From CAVVSD01 sp963750895 (GTDB lineage Bacteria > Actinomycetota > Thermoleophilia > Solirubrobacterales > Solirubrobacteraceae): a DNA stretch of 64,000 nt. Under the pieces are notes generated by a model, which did not search any database, had not been told where the DNA came from, and was given only the letters and a program-made list of their open reading frames with translations. The translations under genes were made by a program, and so were the position numbers. Position 1 is the stretch's first letter. Every line of letters begins with the position of its first letter. Positions 44,281 through 53,728 of the stretch are shown here, piece after piece. The stretch lies in NCBI GenBank assembly GCA_963750895.1, contig CAVVSD010000008.1, positions 186,001 through 250,000 on the forward strand, in the 5' to 3' direction.

Positions 44281-46641
44281 TCCGCTCGCAGCACGACGGC
44301 CGGCTTCGTGCGTGCCGCCAGCCCGCCGGGTAGCGCGGCCACGACGTTGGCGAGAAGCAGCACCGCGGGGACGACGAGGAGGAGCGAGCCTCCAGGTGTC
44401 ACCGGGGCCGGCGCGACCCCGAGGTGCTCAGCGACGACGTTCCAGATCCAGCGTCCGACTCCGAAGCCCAGAGGCAAGCCGGCTACGAGGGCGATCGCGC
44501 CGACCGTCGTCGCGTGCCACGCGATCGTGGCTCGCACCTGCCCGCGGGTGAACCCCAGCGTCTTGAGCACGGCCAGCTCGCGCCGGCGTCGCCTGATCGA
44601 GAGGACGAGCGTGCGTGCGAGCGTCGCCGCCGCCAACAGGGCGATCGCAGCAGCCAGGGCGATCGGCACGCGACGTACCGCGCGGACGTCCCGTACGACC
44701 ATGGGCGCGCCGGCGCGTGGCGTCTCGTAGAACGCTTCGAGCCGCCGGAGCGTCGCCTCGCGGTCAGCCCCTTCGGTCACGCGGAAGAGCAGCCGGCTCG
44801 CGAAGGCCCCGGGGACGACGCGTTTGAGGCCGGCGAACGTCATCGCAGCGCCTTCGCCGAGTGCCAGGAAGCTCGTCTCCGGGAGAATGCCGCGGCCTAC
44901 GACGGTCATGCGGACGGTCCGGGCTCCGCGACGGACGGCGACCCGGTCGCCCAGGCCGACCCCGAGACGTCGAACGTCTTCGTACCGAGCAGCACCTCGT
45001 CGGCGCGGGTCGGGGCCCTCCCGGAGAGCGTCGTGGGGACGAGCGGTGCGCTTGATCGGGTCGTAGGCAGCAACCCCGACAGTGCGTCCGCCGACGACGA
45101 GGGTCGCCTCCGTTCCGAACGCCGCAGCGCTGATCGTGGGGTCGGCTCTCGCGCTCGCGATCTCCTCCTCCGCAGTCTCGTGCCCCTGGATGTTCGCGAA
45201 GTCCCAGGTCTGCCCGAACAGGCGAGGCGTCCCCAACAGGTGCGACAGGCTGGCGGCGACCGTCAGGGCGGCCGCCGCGACGGCCACGGCGAGCACGGCC
45301 CCGACCAGCGTCGCCCGCGCATGCCGGCGGTGACGCAACGCCGACCGGGGATCGCCATGCGCACGCCGCCGACGAGCGTCGGCGGCGCGCCGGCCCGCGC
45401 CAGCACATCGGCCGGAGTGCTGCTGCGCATCGGTGCACCCGCGGGCGCGCCTCCCGCGCGCGTCCCCAGCGCGCGAACCGCCGCGGCCACACCTGCGACG
45501 AGCGCCGCGAACAGGACGACCCCGACTCCGGCGACGAGCGCGGCCGCGTCGACCGCGATGCCGGGGTTCGGCTCGTAGTCCGCCGGCCCGGCCGAACGGT
45601 GCAAGTGGCGAGAGCGCGATCCCCACCGGCACGCTGACGACCGCCGCCGTTCCCGCGATGAGGAGGGTCCGGCCGAGAACGAGCCCGGCGAGCTGCGCCT
45701 GCGTCATGCCGAGCACGAGGAGCGTCTGGTGGCGCCGCGACTCGAGCTCGATCGTCCGTGCGATGCCCTGCGCGAGCAGCAGGAGGACCGCGGCGGCGCC
45801 GAGGCCCGCCGCGACCCAGAGCGCCTGCGCCTGCAGGTGGAATCCCGACTGCAGCTTGGCCGCCTCCTGGTCCTCGACGGTGAACTGGAATTCGCGCTCA
45901 CCGGCGATGCGCTCGGTCGCGCGCTGGAACGCGGGAAGGTCGGCCGAGCCGTTGCGCAGCCGGACCTTGATCGCGTTCCGTGGCGCGGCGAGATCGAACT
46001 CCCGGGCGCCGTAGGCGCGATAGAAGGCGGGCGAGACCGTCACGTACCGCGACGTGCCGTTGTTGAACAGGTCCGGCCGGACACCGACGATACGCACCGT
46101 CGCGACAGGACCCGGGCCGTCCGTCCGCAACAGCCGCATCCTGAACGTGCCTCCCAGTCCGACGCCGAGCGCCTGGAGTGCACCCTCGTCGGCGACCGCC
46201 TCGTCCGGCTGGTCCACAGCGGCGCGTCGACCGGCGAGCAGCTTCCAGCGGTCGATCGCCTCGTCGCCGCGAGCGCCCGGGATTGAGCTCGACGTTCACG
46301 TACGCCGAGACGTCCCGGCCACTGCGGGAGCGGCGGACGCTCGGGACGAGCATGCCTCGGACGGCAGCAGCGACCTGCGGGAGACGCCGGATACGCGCGA
46401 GGTCGACGCCTGGGTCGGTCGGATTCGCCGGGTCGAGGAAGTCGCCGCCGTTTCCGACGATGACGTCAGTGGCAAGGCTGAACGCGCGGTAGCGCTCCAC
46501 GACCGAATCGGTGCGCCGGGCTGCAGACACGGATGCCGCGACCAGACCACCGAGCGAGCCCGGCGAGCGACGGCGAGCGCGAGCCATGCGCGCCCGCGAC
46601 GCGCGGAGCTCCACCCGCAGCTCGAAGAGGACCGCTCGCAC
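44277..46641 (-). CDS. FtsX/MacB-type ABC transporter permease, several frameshifts
   Basis: About 785 residues when joined, from GTG 46639-46641 (RAVLFELRVELRASRAR). An N-terminal helix and a large extracellular domain (FSLATDVIVGNGGDFLDPANP, YVNVELNPG, FRMRLLRTDGPGPVATVRIVGVRPDL) are followed by a first FtsX core (LWVAAGLGAAAVLLLLAQGIARTIELESRRHQTLLVLGMT). A second extracellular part follows (TWDFANIQGHETAEEEIA) and a second FtsX core (IALLAAATLARTLVLSIRRRRRELAVLKTLGFTRGQVRATIAWH). Breaks lie near 46580, 46290, 45600, 45310 and 45000. The layout fits permeases that act with a two-component system in peptide sensing or export. Confidence 0.8.
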
Positions 46642-47356
46642 TACCTGGACCTCACGGTCGCCGTGGGCGCTGCCCCGTCAGGCACCTGCGCCGCGACCAC
46701 GCGCCCGTCACGCATGCGCACGACGCGGCTCGCCGCCCCGGCCACCCGCGCGTCGTGCGTGACGAGCAGGATCGTCTGCGCCGCCGTTGTGCAGGCGGCA
46801 GAAGAGCTCGAGCACCTCGTCGCCGCCGTCGGAGTCGAGTGCGCCGGTCGGCTCGTCCGCCAGCAGCACGGTCGGCTCGTTGGAGAGCGCGCGGGCGATG
46901 GCCAGGCGCTGCCGCTGGCCGCCTGACAGGGCTCGCGGCCACTCGGCCGCCTTCGTCGCTCAGTCCGAGCAGGTCGAGCAGATCGCGCGCCCTCGATTCC
47001 GCGCGCCTGCGCGCCGCGCCGGCGATGACCGCGGGGAGCACCACGTTCTCCAGCACGCTCATCTCGTCGAGGAGGTTGAAGAACTGGAAGACGATCCCGA
47101 TGTGGCTCGCGGCGCATGCGCGCGAGCGCGTTCTCGTCGAGCGCCGCCGTCTCGATCGCCGGCGACGACGACCTCGCCCGTCGCTCGGGGCGTCGAGACC
47201 GGCCACGAGGTTCAGCAGGGTCGACTTGCCGCAGCCGGACGGACCCATGACGGCGACGAACTCCCCGTGTTGCACCTCGAGGTCCAGGCCCCGCAGCGCG
47301 CGGACCGGCGCGCCGTCGGACTCGAAGGTCTTGCGAAGACCCCGCACGAGCAGCAC
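46641..47356 (-). CDS. ABC transporter ATP-binding protein (MacB/LolD type), frameshifts
   Basis: About 238 residues from GTG 47354-47356. Walker A is GPSGCGKSTLLN after ALRGLDLEVQHGEFVAVM. The Q-loop segment is IGIVFQFFNLLDEMSVLENVVLP. The signature and Walker B region is disturbed by one-base shifts near 47190, 47110, 46930 and 46790. The end reads LLVTHDARVAGAASRVVRMRDGRVVAAQV, with the switch His in frame. It shares one base with the permease start (TAGTG), so the two are coupled. First gene of the ABC/kinase/receiver operon. Confidence 0.82.
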
Positions 47357-47589
47357 CGGCTCCGAGGACGATCACCGTCGCAGCCCCTCTTCGCAGTGGA
47401 GTGACCAGCCTCTCGCTCGCTGTGCCGGCATGTCCACCCGGGAGGCACCTCGCTGCGACGACGTGACGACGCCCCGCGCCATCCGCGTGATCGCACCGTG
47501 GGCGCAGCGCCGGCGCGGACGTAGCGTCGCCGCGCTGCTCCTCGCCGGAGTCTCGCGACGGGGCCCAACCACCCCACAGGAGGATCGTC

Positions 47590-47835
47590 ATGCAGCGGAG
47601 ACCAAAAGTCGCCGTGCTGATCGTGCTGGCGTGTGCGGCAGGTGCGACCGGAGTGTCGGTCGCCCCCGCCGCAAGCGTCTCCCGGTCGGACGACGCCGTC
47701 GTCCAGGCCGGGAACGGCCCCAGGTGCCTCCCGCCCGAGAACGAGCAGGCCGATCGGACCCGGCGATACATCGAGTGGGTTGCCTCAGCGTCGCCGGAAG
47801 AGCTCGCCGCGACGTTCGGCCGCGGAGAGCGATGA
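47590..47835 (+). CDS. Small secreted protein, unknown
   Basis: 81 residues from ATG 47590, with AGGAGGATC 4 bases upstream. A signal peptide (VAVLIVLACAAGATGVSVAPAASA-like, about residues 7-30) is followed by a short mature part with one Cys and EQADRTRRYIEWVASASPEELAATFG. It is divergent from the ABC/two-component operon and has its own terminator downstream, so it is a separate transcription unit. It could be the exported or sensed peptide of that system, but only position supports this. Confidence 0.7.
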   Translation: MQRRPKVAVLIVLACAAGATGVSVAPAASVSRSDDAVVQAGNGPRCLPPENEQADRTRRYIEWVASASPEELAATFGRGER

Positions 47836-47851
47836 GGCAGAAGGCCGCCGT

Positions 47852-47877
47852 CGACGGGCGGGATCGACCGCCCGTCG
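47852..47877 (+). terminator. Rho-independent terminator-like hairpin
   Basis: CGACGGGCGG (47852-47861), loop GATCGA, CCGCCCGTCG (47868-47877): ten perfect base pairs, followed by TTTGG. It lies 17 bases after the stop of the small secreted protein. Confidence 0.7.
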
Positions 47878-47913
47878 TTTGGCGGTCCATCCTCCGTCGG
47901 GCAAAGTTGTGGC

Positions 47914-48669
47914 ATGGCCGACGACGACCTGCCGCCCGACGCCGACGCGATCTACGGCCTGCCCCTCGAGGACTTCGTGCCCGAGCGCGCAGCCGTGGCC
48001 AAGCGCCTGCGCAGCGAGGGCGACCGGGAGACCGCGAAGCGCGTCACGGCGCTGCGCAAGCCGAGCGTCGCGGCGTGGACGATCAACCAGCTCGTCCGCA
48101 GCAGGGCGAAGGACGTCGCGGCGTTCACGAAGGCGGCCGACGGCCTGCGCGCGGCCCAGGGCGCGTTGCTCGAGGGCCGCGGCTCGCCGGCGGATCTGCG
48201 GACGGCCCGCGAGGCCGAGCGCAAGGCGGTGGGGCGGCTCATCGAGGTCGCCCGCGGCCTGTTCCCCGGCGGGCGCGAGCCCGGCGAGTCGACGCTCGAG
48301 CGGATCGGCGCGACGCTGCACGCAGCGGCCGCCGACGAGGCGATCCGCGACGAGGTGCTGTCGGGACGGCTGCTGCGCGAGCGCGAGTCGTCGGGCTTCG
48401 GCGACCTGGACGTCGAGCTCGCCGCGGCCGTCCCACCGAAGCCGCGGCGCAAGCGCGAACGCGAGCGCGAGTCCGACGACACCGCAGCCCGCGCGCAGGA
48501 GGAGGCCGCCGCGCGGGAGGCCGCCGAGCGCGAGCGCCGGACGCGCCGCGCGGCCCTGCAGGCGGCGCTCGACCAGGCCGTCGAGGAGCGCAGGCGGGCC
48601 GAGGACGCGCTCGACGAGGCGCGCGCGGAGGAAGCGCGCCGGCGCGCGGCGCTCGAGGACGCGGACTGA
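47914..48669 (+). CDS. Conserved hypothetical protein with C-terminal coiled coil
   Basis: 251 residues from ATG 47914. The N-terminal third has IYGLPLEDFVPERAAVAKRLRSEGDRE, then KPSVAAWTINQLVR; a helical middle follows, and from about residue 175 an uninterrupted Arg/Glu/Ala-rich helix (RKRERERES..., AAAREAAERERRTRR) that should form a long coiled coil. No signal or membrane segment. I recall similar proteins as uncharacterised in actinobacteria and assign no function. The AlgH gene follows 43 bases later. Confidence 0.7.
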   Translation: MADDDLPPDADAIYGLPLEDFVPERAAVAKRLRSEGDRETAKRVTALRKPSVAAWTINQLVRSRAKDVAAFTKAADGLRAAQGALLEGRGSPADLRTAREAERKAVGRLIEVARGLFPGGREPGESTLERIGATLHAAAADEAIRDEVLSGRLLRERESSGFGDLDVELAAAVPPKPRRKRERERESDDTAARAQEEAAAREAAERERRTRRAALQAALDQAVEERRRAEDALDEARAEEARRRAALEDAD

Positions 48670-48712
48670 AGCCATGTGCAGCGGAGGCCCGCTCGGGGAA
48701 TCATCGGGAGCG

Positions 48713-49261
48713 ATGGACACCCTGCGCGGAGCGCTGCTCGTCGCGGCGCCGACCCTTCTCGATCCGAACTTCCAGCGCACGGTCGTGCTCGTGACGGAGC
48801 ACACCGACGAGGGCGCGATGGGGCTGGTGCTCAACCGGCCGACCGACACCACCGTCGCCGACGCCGCCCCGGAGCTCGAGGCGCTCACCGGTCCCGACGA
48901 GCTCGTGCATCAGGGCGGGCCCGTGCAGCCGCGGGCGGTCGTCGTGCTGGCCGAGTTCGCCGATCCCGGTGCTGCCGCGCACGTCGTCATGGGCGACATC
49001 GGCTTCGTCCGCGCCGACGCCGACCTCGAGCGCGCAGGCATCGAGACGCGCCGCGGCCGGGTCTACGCCGGCTATGCGGGCTGGGGACCGGGTCAGCTCG
49101 AGGGCGAGCTGGAGGACGAGGGCTGGATCGTCGTCGCGCACCCGCTCGCCGACGAGCTGTTCAGCCCCGGCCCCGACGACCTCTGGCACGACGTGCTCCA
49201 GCGCCAGGGCGGCCAGCTCGCGCTCGTCGCCCGCATGCCGCTGGACCCCTCCCTCAACTGA
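48713..49261 (+). CDS. YqgE/AlgH family protein (DUF179)
   Basis: 182 residues from ATG 48713 (GGGAG upstream); an ATG at 48674 would add 13 unlikely residues. It covers the whole family domain: LRGALLVAAPTLLDPNFQRTVVLV, GAMGLVLNRPT, VHQGGPVQPRAVVVLAEF, VYAGYAGWGPGQLEGELEDEGWIVV, DDLWHDVL. The family is widespread and structurally known but has no settled biochemical role. Its last 8 bases overlap the end of the convergent NUDIX gene. Confidence 0.92.
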   Translation: MDTLRGALLVAAPTLLDPNFQRTVVLVTEHTDEGAMGLVLNRPTDTTVADAAPELEALTGPDELVHQGGPVQPRAVVVLAEFADPGAAAHVVMGDIGFVRADADLERAGIETRRGRVYAGYAGWGPGQLEGELEDEGWIVVAHPLADELFSPGPDDLWHDVLQRQGGQLALVARMPLDPSLN

Positions 49262-49742
49262 GCAGCGCGAGCGTCCGGACGGAGAGCTCGCCGATCGGCG
49301 CCGGGAGCGCGTCGAGGTCGAACCACTGCGCCTCGGCGATCTCGCCGCGCGCGAGCCGCAGCGGCGCGGCGGGCCGGGCGGCGACGAAGCAGTGCACGCT
49401 CTCCACCTTGTGATCCGAGCTGGCGGCGATCGAGCCGACGTGATCCCAGTCGAGCACCATCCCGAGCTCCTCGTGCATCTCACGGCGCACCGCGTCGACG
49501 GGCGGCTCACCTGCGTGCGCGTGCCCTCCGGGGACGTCCCAGCGACCGCGATCCCCGTAGGTGTGACGGACGAGCAGCACCCGGTCGCCGTCGCGGAGGA
49601 TGCCCTTCACGCCGTGCACGTCGGGCCGCACGACGTACCAGGCGACCTGCGCCACGCGGTACGCGACGCGATATCCGACCCGCACCAGCGGCACCGGGAG
49701 CCGGCGCTGCAACATCGTCGACAGCTCGCCCAGACGCGCCAC
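49254..49742 (-). CDS. NUDIX hydrolase
   Basis: 162 residues from GTG 49740-49742. After an amphipathic N-terminal segment (LQRRLPVPLVRVGYRVAYRVAQVAWYVV) comes the NUDIX domain, with the box G-x5-E-x7-REUxEE-x-G seen as GHAHAGEPPVDAVRREMHEELG (about residues 75-97). Enzymes of the family cleave nucleoside diphosphates linked to other groups. The substrate cannot be told. It is divergent from moaA with a 41-base gap between the starts. Confidence 0.92.
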   Translation of the reverse strand: MARLGELSTMLQRRLPVPLVRVGYRVAYRVAQVAWYVVRPDVHGVKGILRDGDRVLLVRHTYGDRGRWDVPGGHAHAGEPPVDAVRREMHEELGMVLDWDHVGSIAASSDHKVESVHCFVAARPAAPLRLARGEIAEAQWFDLDALPAPIGELSVRTLALLS

Positions 49743-49783
49743 GCTGGTGTCAACGTACTCACCCGCAGTACGCTCGATGGCGG

Positions 49784-50788
49784 ATGCCTGAGCTCGAACA
49801 GCTGACCGACGGCCACGGGCGCCCCATAGGGGACGTCAGGATCTCCGTCACCGACCGGTGCAACTTCCGGTGCCAGTACTGCATGCCCGCCGAGGGCCTG
49901 CCCTGGCTCGAGCGCGCGGACGTGCTCTCGTTCGAGGAGATCACGCGTCTCGTCGAGCTGCTCTCGCGCATGGGCGTGTCGAAGGTGCGCCTGACCGGCG
50001 GCGAGCCGCTCGTGCGCAAGGACTTCCCCAGGCTCGCGGCCATGCTCGCCAACGTCCCGGACGTGCACGACCTCGCCGTGACGACGAACGGCTACCTGCT
50101 GGAGCGCGACGCCGCGGCGCTCGTCGACGCGGGCGTGCGCCGGTTCAACATGTCGATCGACTCGCTCCAGGCCGACCGCTTCTTCGAGCTCACCCGGCGC
50201 GACGCGCTCCCGCGCGTCATGCGCGGCCTCGACGCGCTCGCCACCTACGGCGGCGACGACGTGAAGATCAAGCTCAACGCGGTCGCCCTGCGCGACTTCA
50301 CCGAGGACGAGGCGCTGCCGTTCGCGCGCTACGCCCGCGAGCATCCCTTCGAGATCCGCTTCATCGAGTTCATGCCGCTGGACGCCGACCACACGTGGAC
50401 GCCCGAGCAGGTGCTCACGGGCGCGGAGATCCGCGAGATCATCGAGCGCGAGCACCGGCTCGAGCCGATCGAGCGCCCGCGCAGCTCGACGGCGGTCACG
50501 TACCGCTTCGCCGACGGCGGTCGCGGGACGCTCGGGTTCATCAACCCGGTGTCCGAGCCGTTCTGCTCGGACTGCAACCGCATCCGGATCACGGCCGACG
50601 GCAAGCTGCGCACCTGCCTGTTCTCGCTGAACGAGACGGACCTGCGCACGCCGATGCGGACCGGCGCCGACGACGACGAGCTCGAGACGCTCGTCCGCGA
50701 GGCGATCTGGCGCAAGGAGCTCAAGCATCGGGTGAACGAGCCGGGCTTCATCCAGCCCGACCGCCCGATGAGCTCCATCGGCGGCTGA
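49784..50788 (+). CDS. moaA: GTP 3',8-cyclase (molybdenum cofactor biosynthesis)
   Basis: 334 residues from ATG 49784. Radical-SAM cluster Cys26, Cys30 and Cys33 in CNFRCQYC. SAM/GTP segments SKVRLTGGEPLVRKD and TNGYLLERDA. The second 4Fe-4S cluster is bound by the C-terminal FCSDCNRIRIT and LRTCLFS cysteines. The chain ends in the Gly-Gly tail (SSIGG) required in MoaA. First step of molybdopterin synthesis. Its product is needed by the molybdenum hydroxylase encoded at 53.3-56.9 kb, although the two loci are separate. A hairpin follows the stop directly. Confidence 0.97.
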   Translation: MPELEQLTDGHGRPIGDVRISVTDRCNFRCQYCMPAEGLPWLERADVLSFEEITRLVELLSRMGVSKVRLTGGEPLVRKDFPRLAAMLANVPDVHDLAVTTNGYLLERDAAALVDAGVRRFNMSIDSLQADRFFELTRRDALPRVMRGLDALATYGGDDVKIKLNAVALRDFTEDEALPFARYAREHPFEIRFIEFMPLDADHTWTPEQVLTGAEIREIIEREHRLEPIERPRSSTAVTYRFADGGRGTLGFINPVSEPFCSDCNRIRITADGKLRTCLFSLNETDLRTPMRTGADDDELETLVREAIWRKELKHRVNEPGFIQPDRPMSSIGG

Positions 50789-50807
50789 GCTTCGACTTCG
50801 TCGAAGC
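50789..50807 (+). terminator. Hairpin directly after moaA
   Basis: GCTTCGAC, loop TTC, GTCGAAGC: eight perfect base pairs beginning on the base after the moaA stop. There is no T-run after it, so termination is likely but weak, and it may serve the convergent MarR gene too. Confidence 0.5.
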
Positions 50808-50838
50808 ACTGCGAGTTCCACTCCAGGTGGTTGTCGGG

Positions 50839-51315
50839 TTACTCCGTTGCGGGAACTCGCGGCGTGAGCTCCTCGCCGACCTCCTGGAGCAGCCTGCGGA
50901 GCGTCGCCATGCGCTCCGCCCCCAGCCGCGCGTCGAGGCGCTCCTGCACGTCCCGCATCGCGTCCCTGGCAATGGCGTAGACCTCGCGACCGCGGTCGGT
51001 CGCCCGTACGAGCTTCGCGCGGCCGTCGGCGGGGTCCGGGACGCGCTCGACGTAGCCGTGGCGCTCGAGGTGCGCGACGAGCTCGGTCATCGACTGCTTC
51101 GTCATCCGCGCCCGGTCGGCGAGGACGCTGACGCGCGTGCCGGCGTCGTCGAGGAACTCGAAGACCGCGCCGTGGGCCGCACGGACCTCGGGGTGCCCGA
51201 GCGCGGCCAGCCGCACCATGAGCTCGTCGGTCATCGCGCGGAACGGCTCGCGCAGCAGGATGGCGAGGTTCTCGGGCGCCTCTCGCGCCGATGTTCGTGG
51301 AAGCCGGCTTGACAA
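50839..51315 (-). CDS. MarR-family regulator
   Basis: 158 residues. Winged helix: VSVLADRARMTKQSMTELVAHLERHGYVERVPDPADGRAKLVRATDRGREV (recognition helix and wing with the DPxDGR motif). Dimerisation helices lie at both ends. It is divergent from a cupin gene. The intergenic region holds a 17-base palindrome and a second partial copy, good candidates for its own operator. The upstream start used (ATG 51313-51315) puts the first operator copy at the start codon; a later ATG at about 51232 (MTDELMVRLAALGHPEV) is possible. Confidence 0.9.
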   Translation of the reverse strand: MSSRLPRTSAREAPENLAILLREPFRAMTDELMVRLAALGHPEVRAAHGAVFEFLDDAGTRVSVLADRARMTKQSMTELVAHLERHGYVERVPDPADGRAKLVRATDRGREVYAIARDAMRDVQERLDARLGAERMATLRRLLQEVGEELTPRVPATE

Positions 51316-51336
51316 CGGTCAGGGGTCCTGTCTAGT
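51309..51336 (+). promoter_or_regulatory. Promoter of the cupin gene
   Basis: TTGACA (51309-51314), 16-base spacer, TCTAGT (51331-51336). The predicted start of transcription falls inside the palindrome at 51339-51355, and a half-conserved copy (GGTCAGGGGTCCTGTC, 51317-51332) fills the spacer. Confidence 0.6.
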
Positions 51337-51338
51337 TT

Positions 51339-51355
51339 GGTCAGGAGTCCTGACC
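51339..51355. promoter_or_regulatory. Candidate MarR operator
   Basis: GGTCAGGAGTCCTGACC is a perfect palindrome with a single central base (8-base arms), lying 19 bases before the cupin ATG and between two divergent genes, one of them a MarR regulator. Confidence 0.65.
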
Positions 51356-51374
51356 GAATCTACCGGAGGTACCC

Positions 51375-51770
51375 ATGGAGCGTCTGAAGGTCGGCCGCGA
51401 CGAGATCACGCTGCACCTCGACAGCGAGGGGAGCGGCGGCACGATGGTCGCGGCGGAGGTCACCATCCCCGCGGGCGGCGGCCCGCCCGCGCTGCACCGC
51501 CACCCGTCCGCCGAGCTCTACCGCGTCCAGCGCGGCGAGCTCGCGCTCTACCTCGGCGACGAGCGGATCCCCGCGGCGGAGGGCGCCGTCGTCCACATCC
51601 CGGGCGGGATGGCGCACACGGTCCGCAACGAGACCGACGCGGAGGCAGAGGCGTTCGTCGTCTTCACGCCGGGGACGGAGATGGAGCACTTCGTGCGCGC
51701 CGTCGCCGCGTCGCCAGGCGACGTCGTCGCCCTGGCCGAGGAGCACGGCATCGAGATGCTCGCTCCCTAG
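51375..51770 (+). CDS. Cupin-domain protein
   Basis: 131 residues from ATG 51375, with GGAGGT 5 bases upstream. Cupin motif 1: PPALHRHPSAELYRVQRGEL (metal-binding His, His, Glu). Motif 2: AVVHIPGGMAHTVRNE (His). Single-domain cupin. The metal ligands are complete, so an enzyme or a ligand-binding protein is possible. It is divergent from the MarR regulator and probably repressed by it. Confidence 0.88.
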   Translation: MERLKVGRDEITLHLDSEGSGGTMVAAEVTIPAGGGPPALHRHPSAELYRVQRGELALYLGDERIPAAEGAVVHIPGGMAHTVRNETDAEAEAFVVFTPGTEMEHFVRAVAASPGDVVALAEEHGIEMLAP

Positions 51771-51882
51771 AGCCGTACGCCTACAGGAACGGCGTCAGCG
51801 GGTCGACACCCACGAGCACGCGCCCGTAGACCTCGAGGTTGGTCGTGTAGCTTCGCGAGCCGCCCGGCGCGACGCTGCGGCG
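51771..51882 (-). pseudogene. Possible C-terminal gene remnant
   Basis: The 112 bases between the cupin and the GAF regulator hold a short minus-strand frame reading SRSYTTNLEVYGRVLVGVDP followed by LTPFL and a stop. It has a protein-like composition but no start codon or ribosome site. It may be the end of a lost gene; family not recognised. Confidence 0.2.
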
Positions 51883-53169
51883 TTAGATCGCGGCGGCCAG
51901 CTCGGCGCGCGCGATGACGATCGACGCCACCTCCGAGCCCGGCAGCAAGGCTCCCTGCTCCCGGGCCCACGGCGGCTCGAGGAAGTCCGCGTGCACGTCG
52001 GCGAGCAGCCGGTACGGGTTCCCGCCCAGCAGGCCGCCGAGCTGGCGGCGCAGGCGGGAGATCTCCGAGCGGACGCTCATCCGCTTGCCCTCGTCGCCGT
52101 AGAGCTCGCGGGCGAGCGCCTCGGCCGTCATGCCCTCCGGGTGCAGCGCGAGCAGCACCACGATCTCGCTGCGCCGCCGCGGCAGCACGATCCGGTGGCC
52201 CGAGACGGTGGCCTCCACCGTGTCGCGCCCCAGCGCCCGCAGGCGCAGCGAGCGCGGCCGCCCGGTCGAGACCCGCGCCTGCACGAGCTGGGCGCCGTCG
52301 CCGAGGGGCTCGCCCTCCAGGCGCTCGCCGCCGACCTCGCGCCAGCCGCCGCCCTCCGCCGGCTCCAGCCGCCCCGCGAGCGCGCCGGGCGGGTGACAGG
52401 CGAGGACGTGGCCGGTGCGATCGACGAGCGCGCACGGCGTCGCCGCGCCACGTGCGACGCGCTCGAAGAACCGGGCCCGTAGCCGCTCACGGCGCTGCAC
52501 GAGATCGGCGCTGAGCCGCGCCTCGACCATCCGCGCGGTCGCCGTCACGAGCGCGAGTGAGTGCGGGTGCGCGGCGCGGATTCCGCTCGACAGGTCGATG
52601 ATCCCGAGGACCTTGCCGGTCTCGGGGTCGTGCACGGGCGCGCCGGAGCACGTCCAGCCGTGGATGCTGCGGCTGAAGTGCTCGGCGGAGAAGATCTGGA
52701 CCGGGTGGTCGACGGCGATCGCGGTGCCGACGCCGTTCGTCCCGGTCGCCTCCTCGCGCCACAGCCGGCCGGGCACGAAGCCGATGTCCTCCGAGGCGGC
52801 GAGCACGCTCGGATGCCCGGCGGACCACAGGAGGCAGCCGTCCGCGTCGCCGATGACGACGATGTGCCGGGCGTCGTAGGCGAAGTCGGAGAGGTTCTCG
52901 CGCACGAGCGGCGCGAAGCGCGCCAGGGGGTGCGTGCGCCAGCGCTCGGCGACGTCGCGGCGCTCGTGCAGCAGCGGCGCGTCGTGGCGGTCGGGATTCA
53001 CGCCGGCGAGCCGCGAGCGCTCCCAGGAGCGCGTCACGACGTCGCGCAGGATCTCCTCGGAGCCACCTCCCGCCAGCGTGCGCTCGTGCGCGCGCATGAG
53101 CAGCCGGGCCAGTCCCACGGGGTCTGCGGAGGAGTCCAGCCCGAGCCAGGGGTTGCGCACGCGGCACAC
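51883..53169 (-). CDS. GAF-domain regulator with C-terminal winged helix (AcoR-like sensor half)
   Basis: 428 residues from GTG 53167-53169 (GGGAGG just upstream); GTG 53160 is an alternative. The N-terminal part matches the sensor region of AcoR-type activators: RSWERSRLAGVNPDRHDAP, GFVPGRLWREEATGTNGVGTAIA, IHGWTCSGAPVHDPETGKVLGIIDLSSG. The sigma-54 AAA+ domain expected next is missing. Instead a winged-helix output follows at about 320-400 (GMTAEALARELYGDEGKRMSVRSEISRLRRQLGG). It therefore probably works with ordinary sigma-70-type polymerase. It is divergent from the molybdenum hydroxylase operon and is its likely regulator. Confidence 0.85.
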   Translation of the reverse strand: MCRVRNPWLGLDSSADPVGLARLLMRAHERTLAGGGSEEILRDVVTRSWERSRLAGVNPDRHDAPLLHERRDVAERWRTHPLARFAPLVRENLSDFAYDARHIVVIGDADGCLLWSAGHPSVLAASEDIGFVPGRLWREEATGTNGVGTAIAVDHPVQIFSAEHFSRSIHGWTCSGAPVHDPETGKVLGIIDLSSGIRAAHPHSLALVTATARMVEARLSADLVQRRERLRARFFERVARGAATPCALVDRTGHVLACHPPGALAGRLEPAEGGGWREVGGERLEGEPLGDGAQLVQARVSTGRPRSLRLRALGRDTVEATVSGHRIVLPRRRSEIVVLLALHPEGMTAEALARELYGDEGKRMSVRSEISRLRRQLGGLLGGNPYRLLADVHADFLEPPWAREQGALLPGSEVASIVIARAELAAAI

Positions 53170-53260
53170 GCTACCTCCCCGCAACCCCCCGTGGCGTTGC
53201 GTCGCACGGCCTTCCGGGGAGATGATGGGTCGTGTACGCCATCGTCAGGGGAGGAGAGGC

Positions 53261-53724
<464 letters not shown>

Positions 53725-53728
<4 letters not shown>

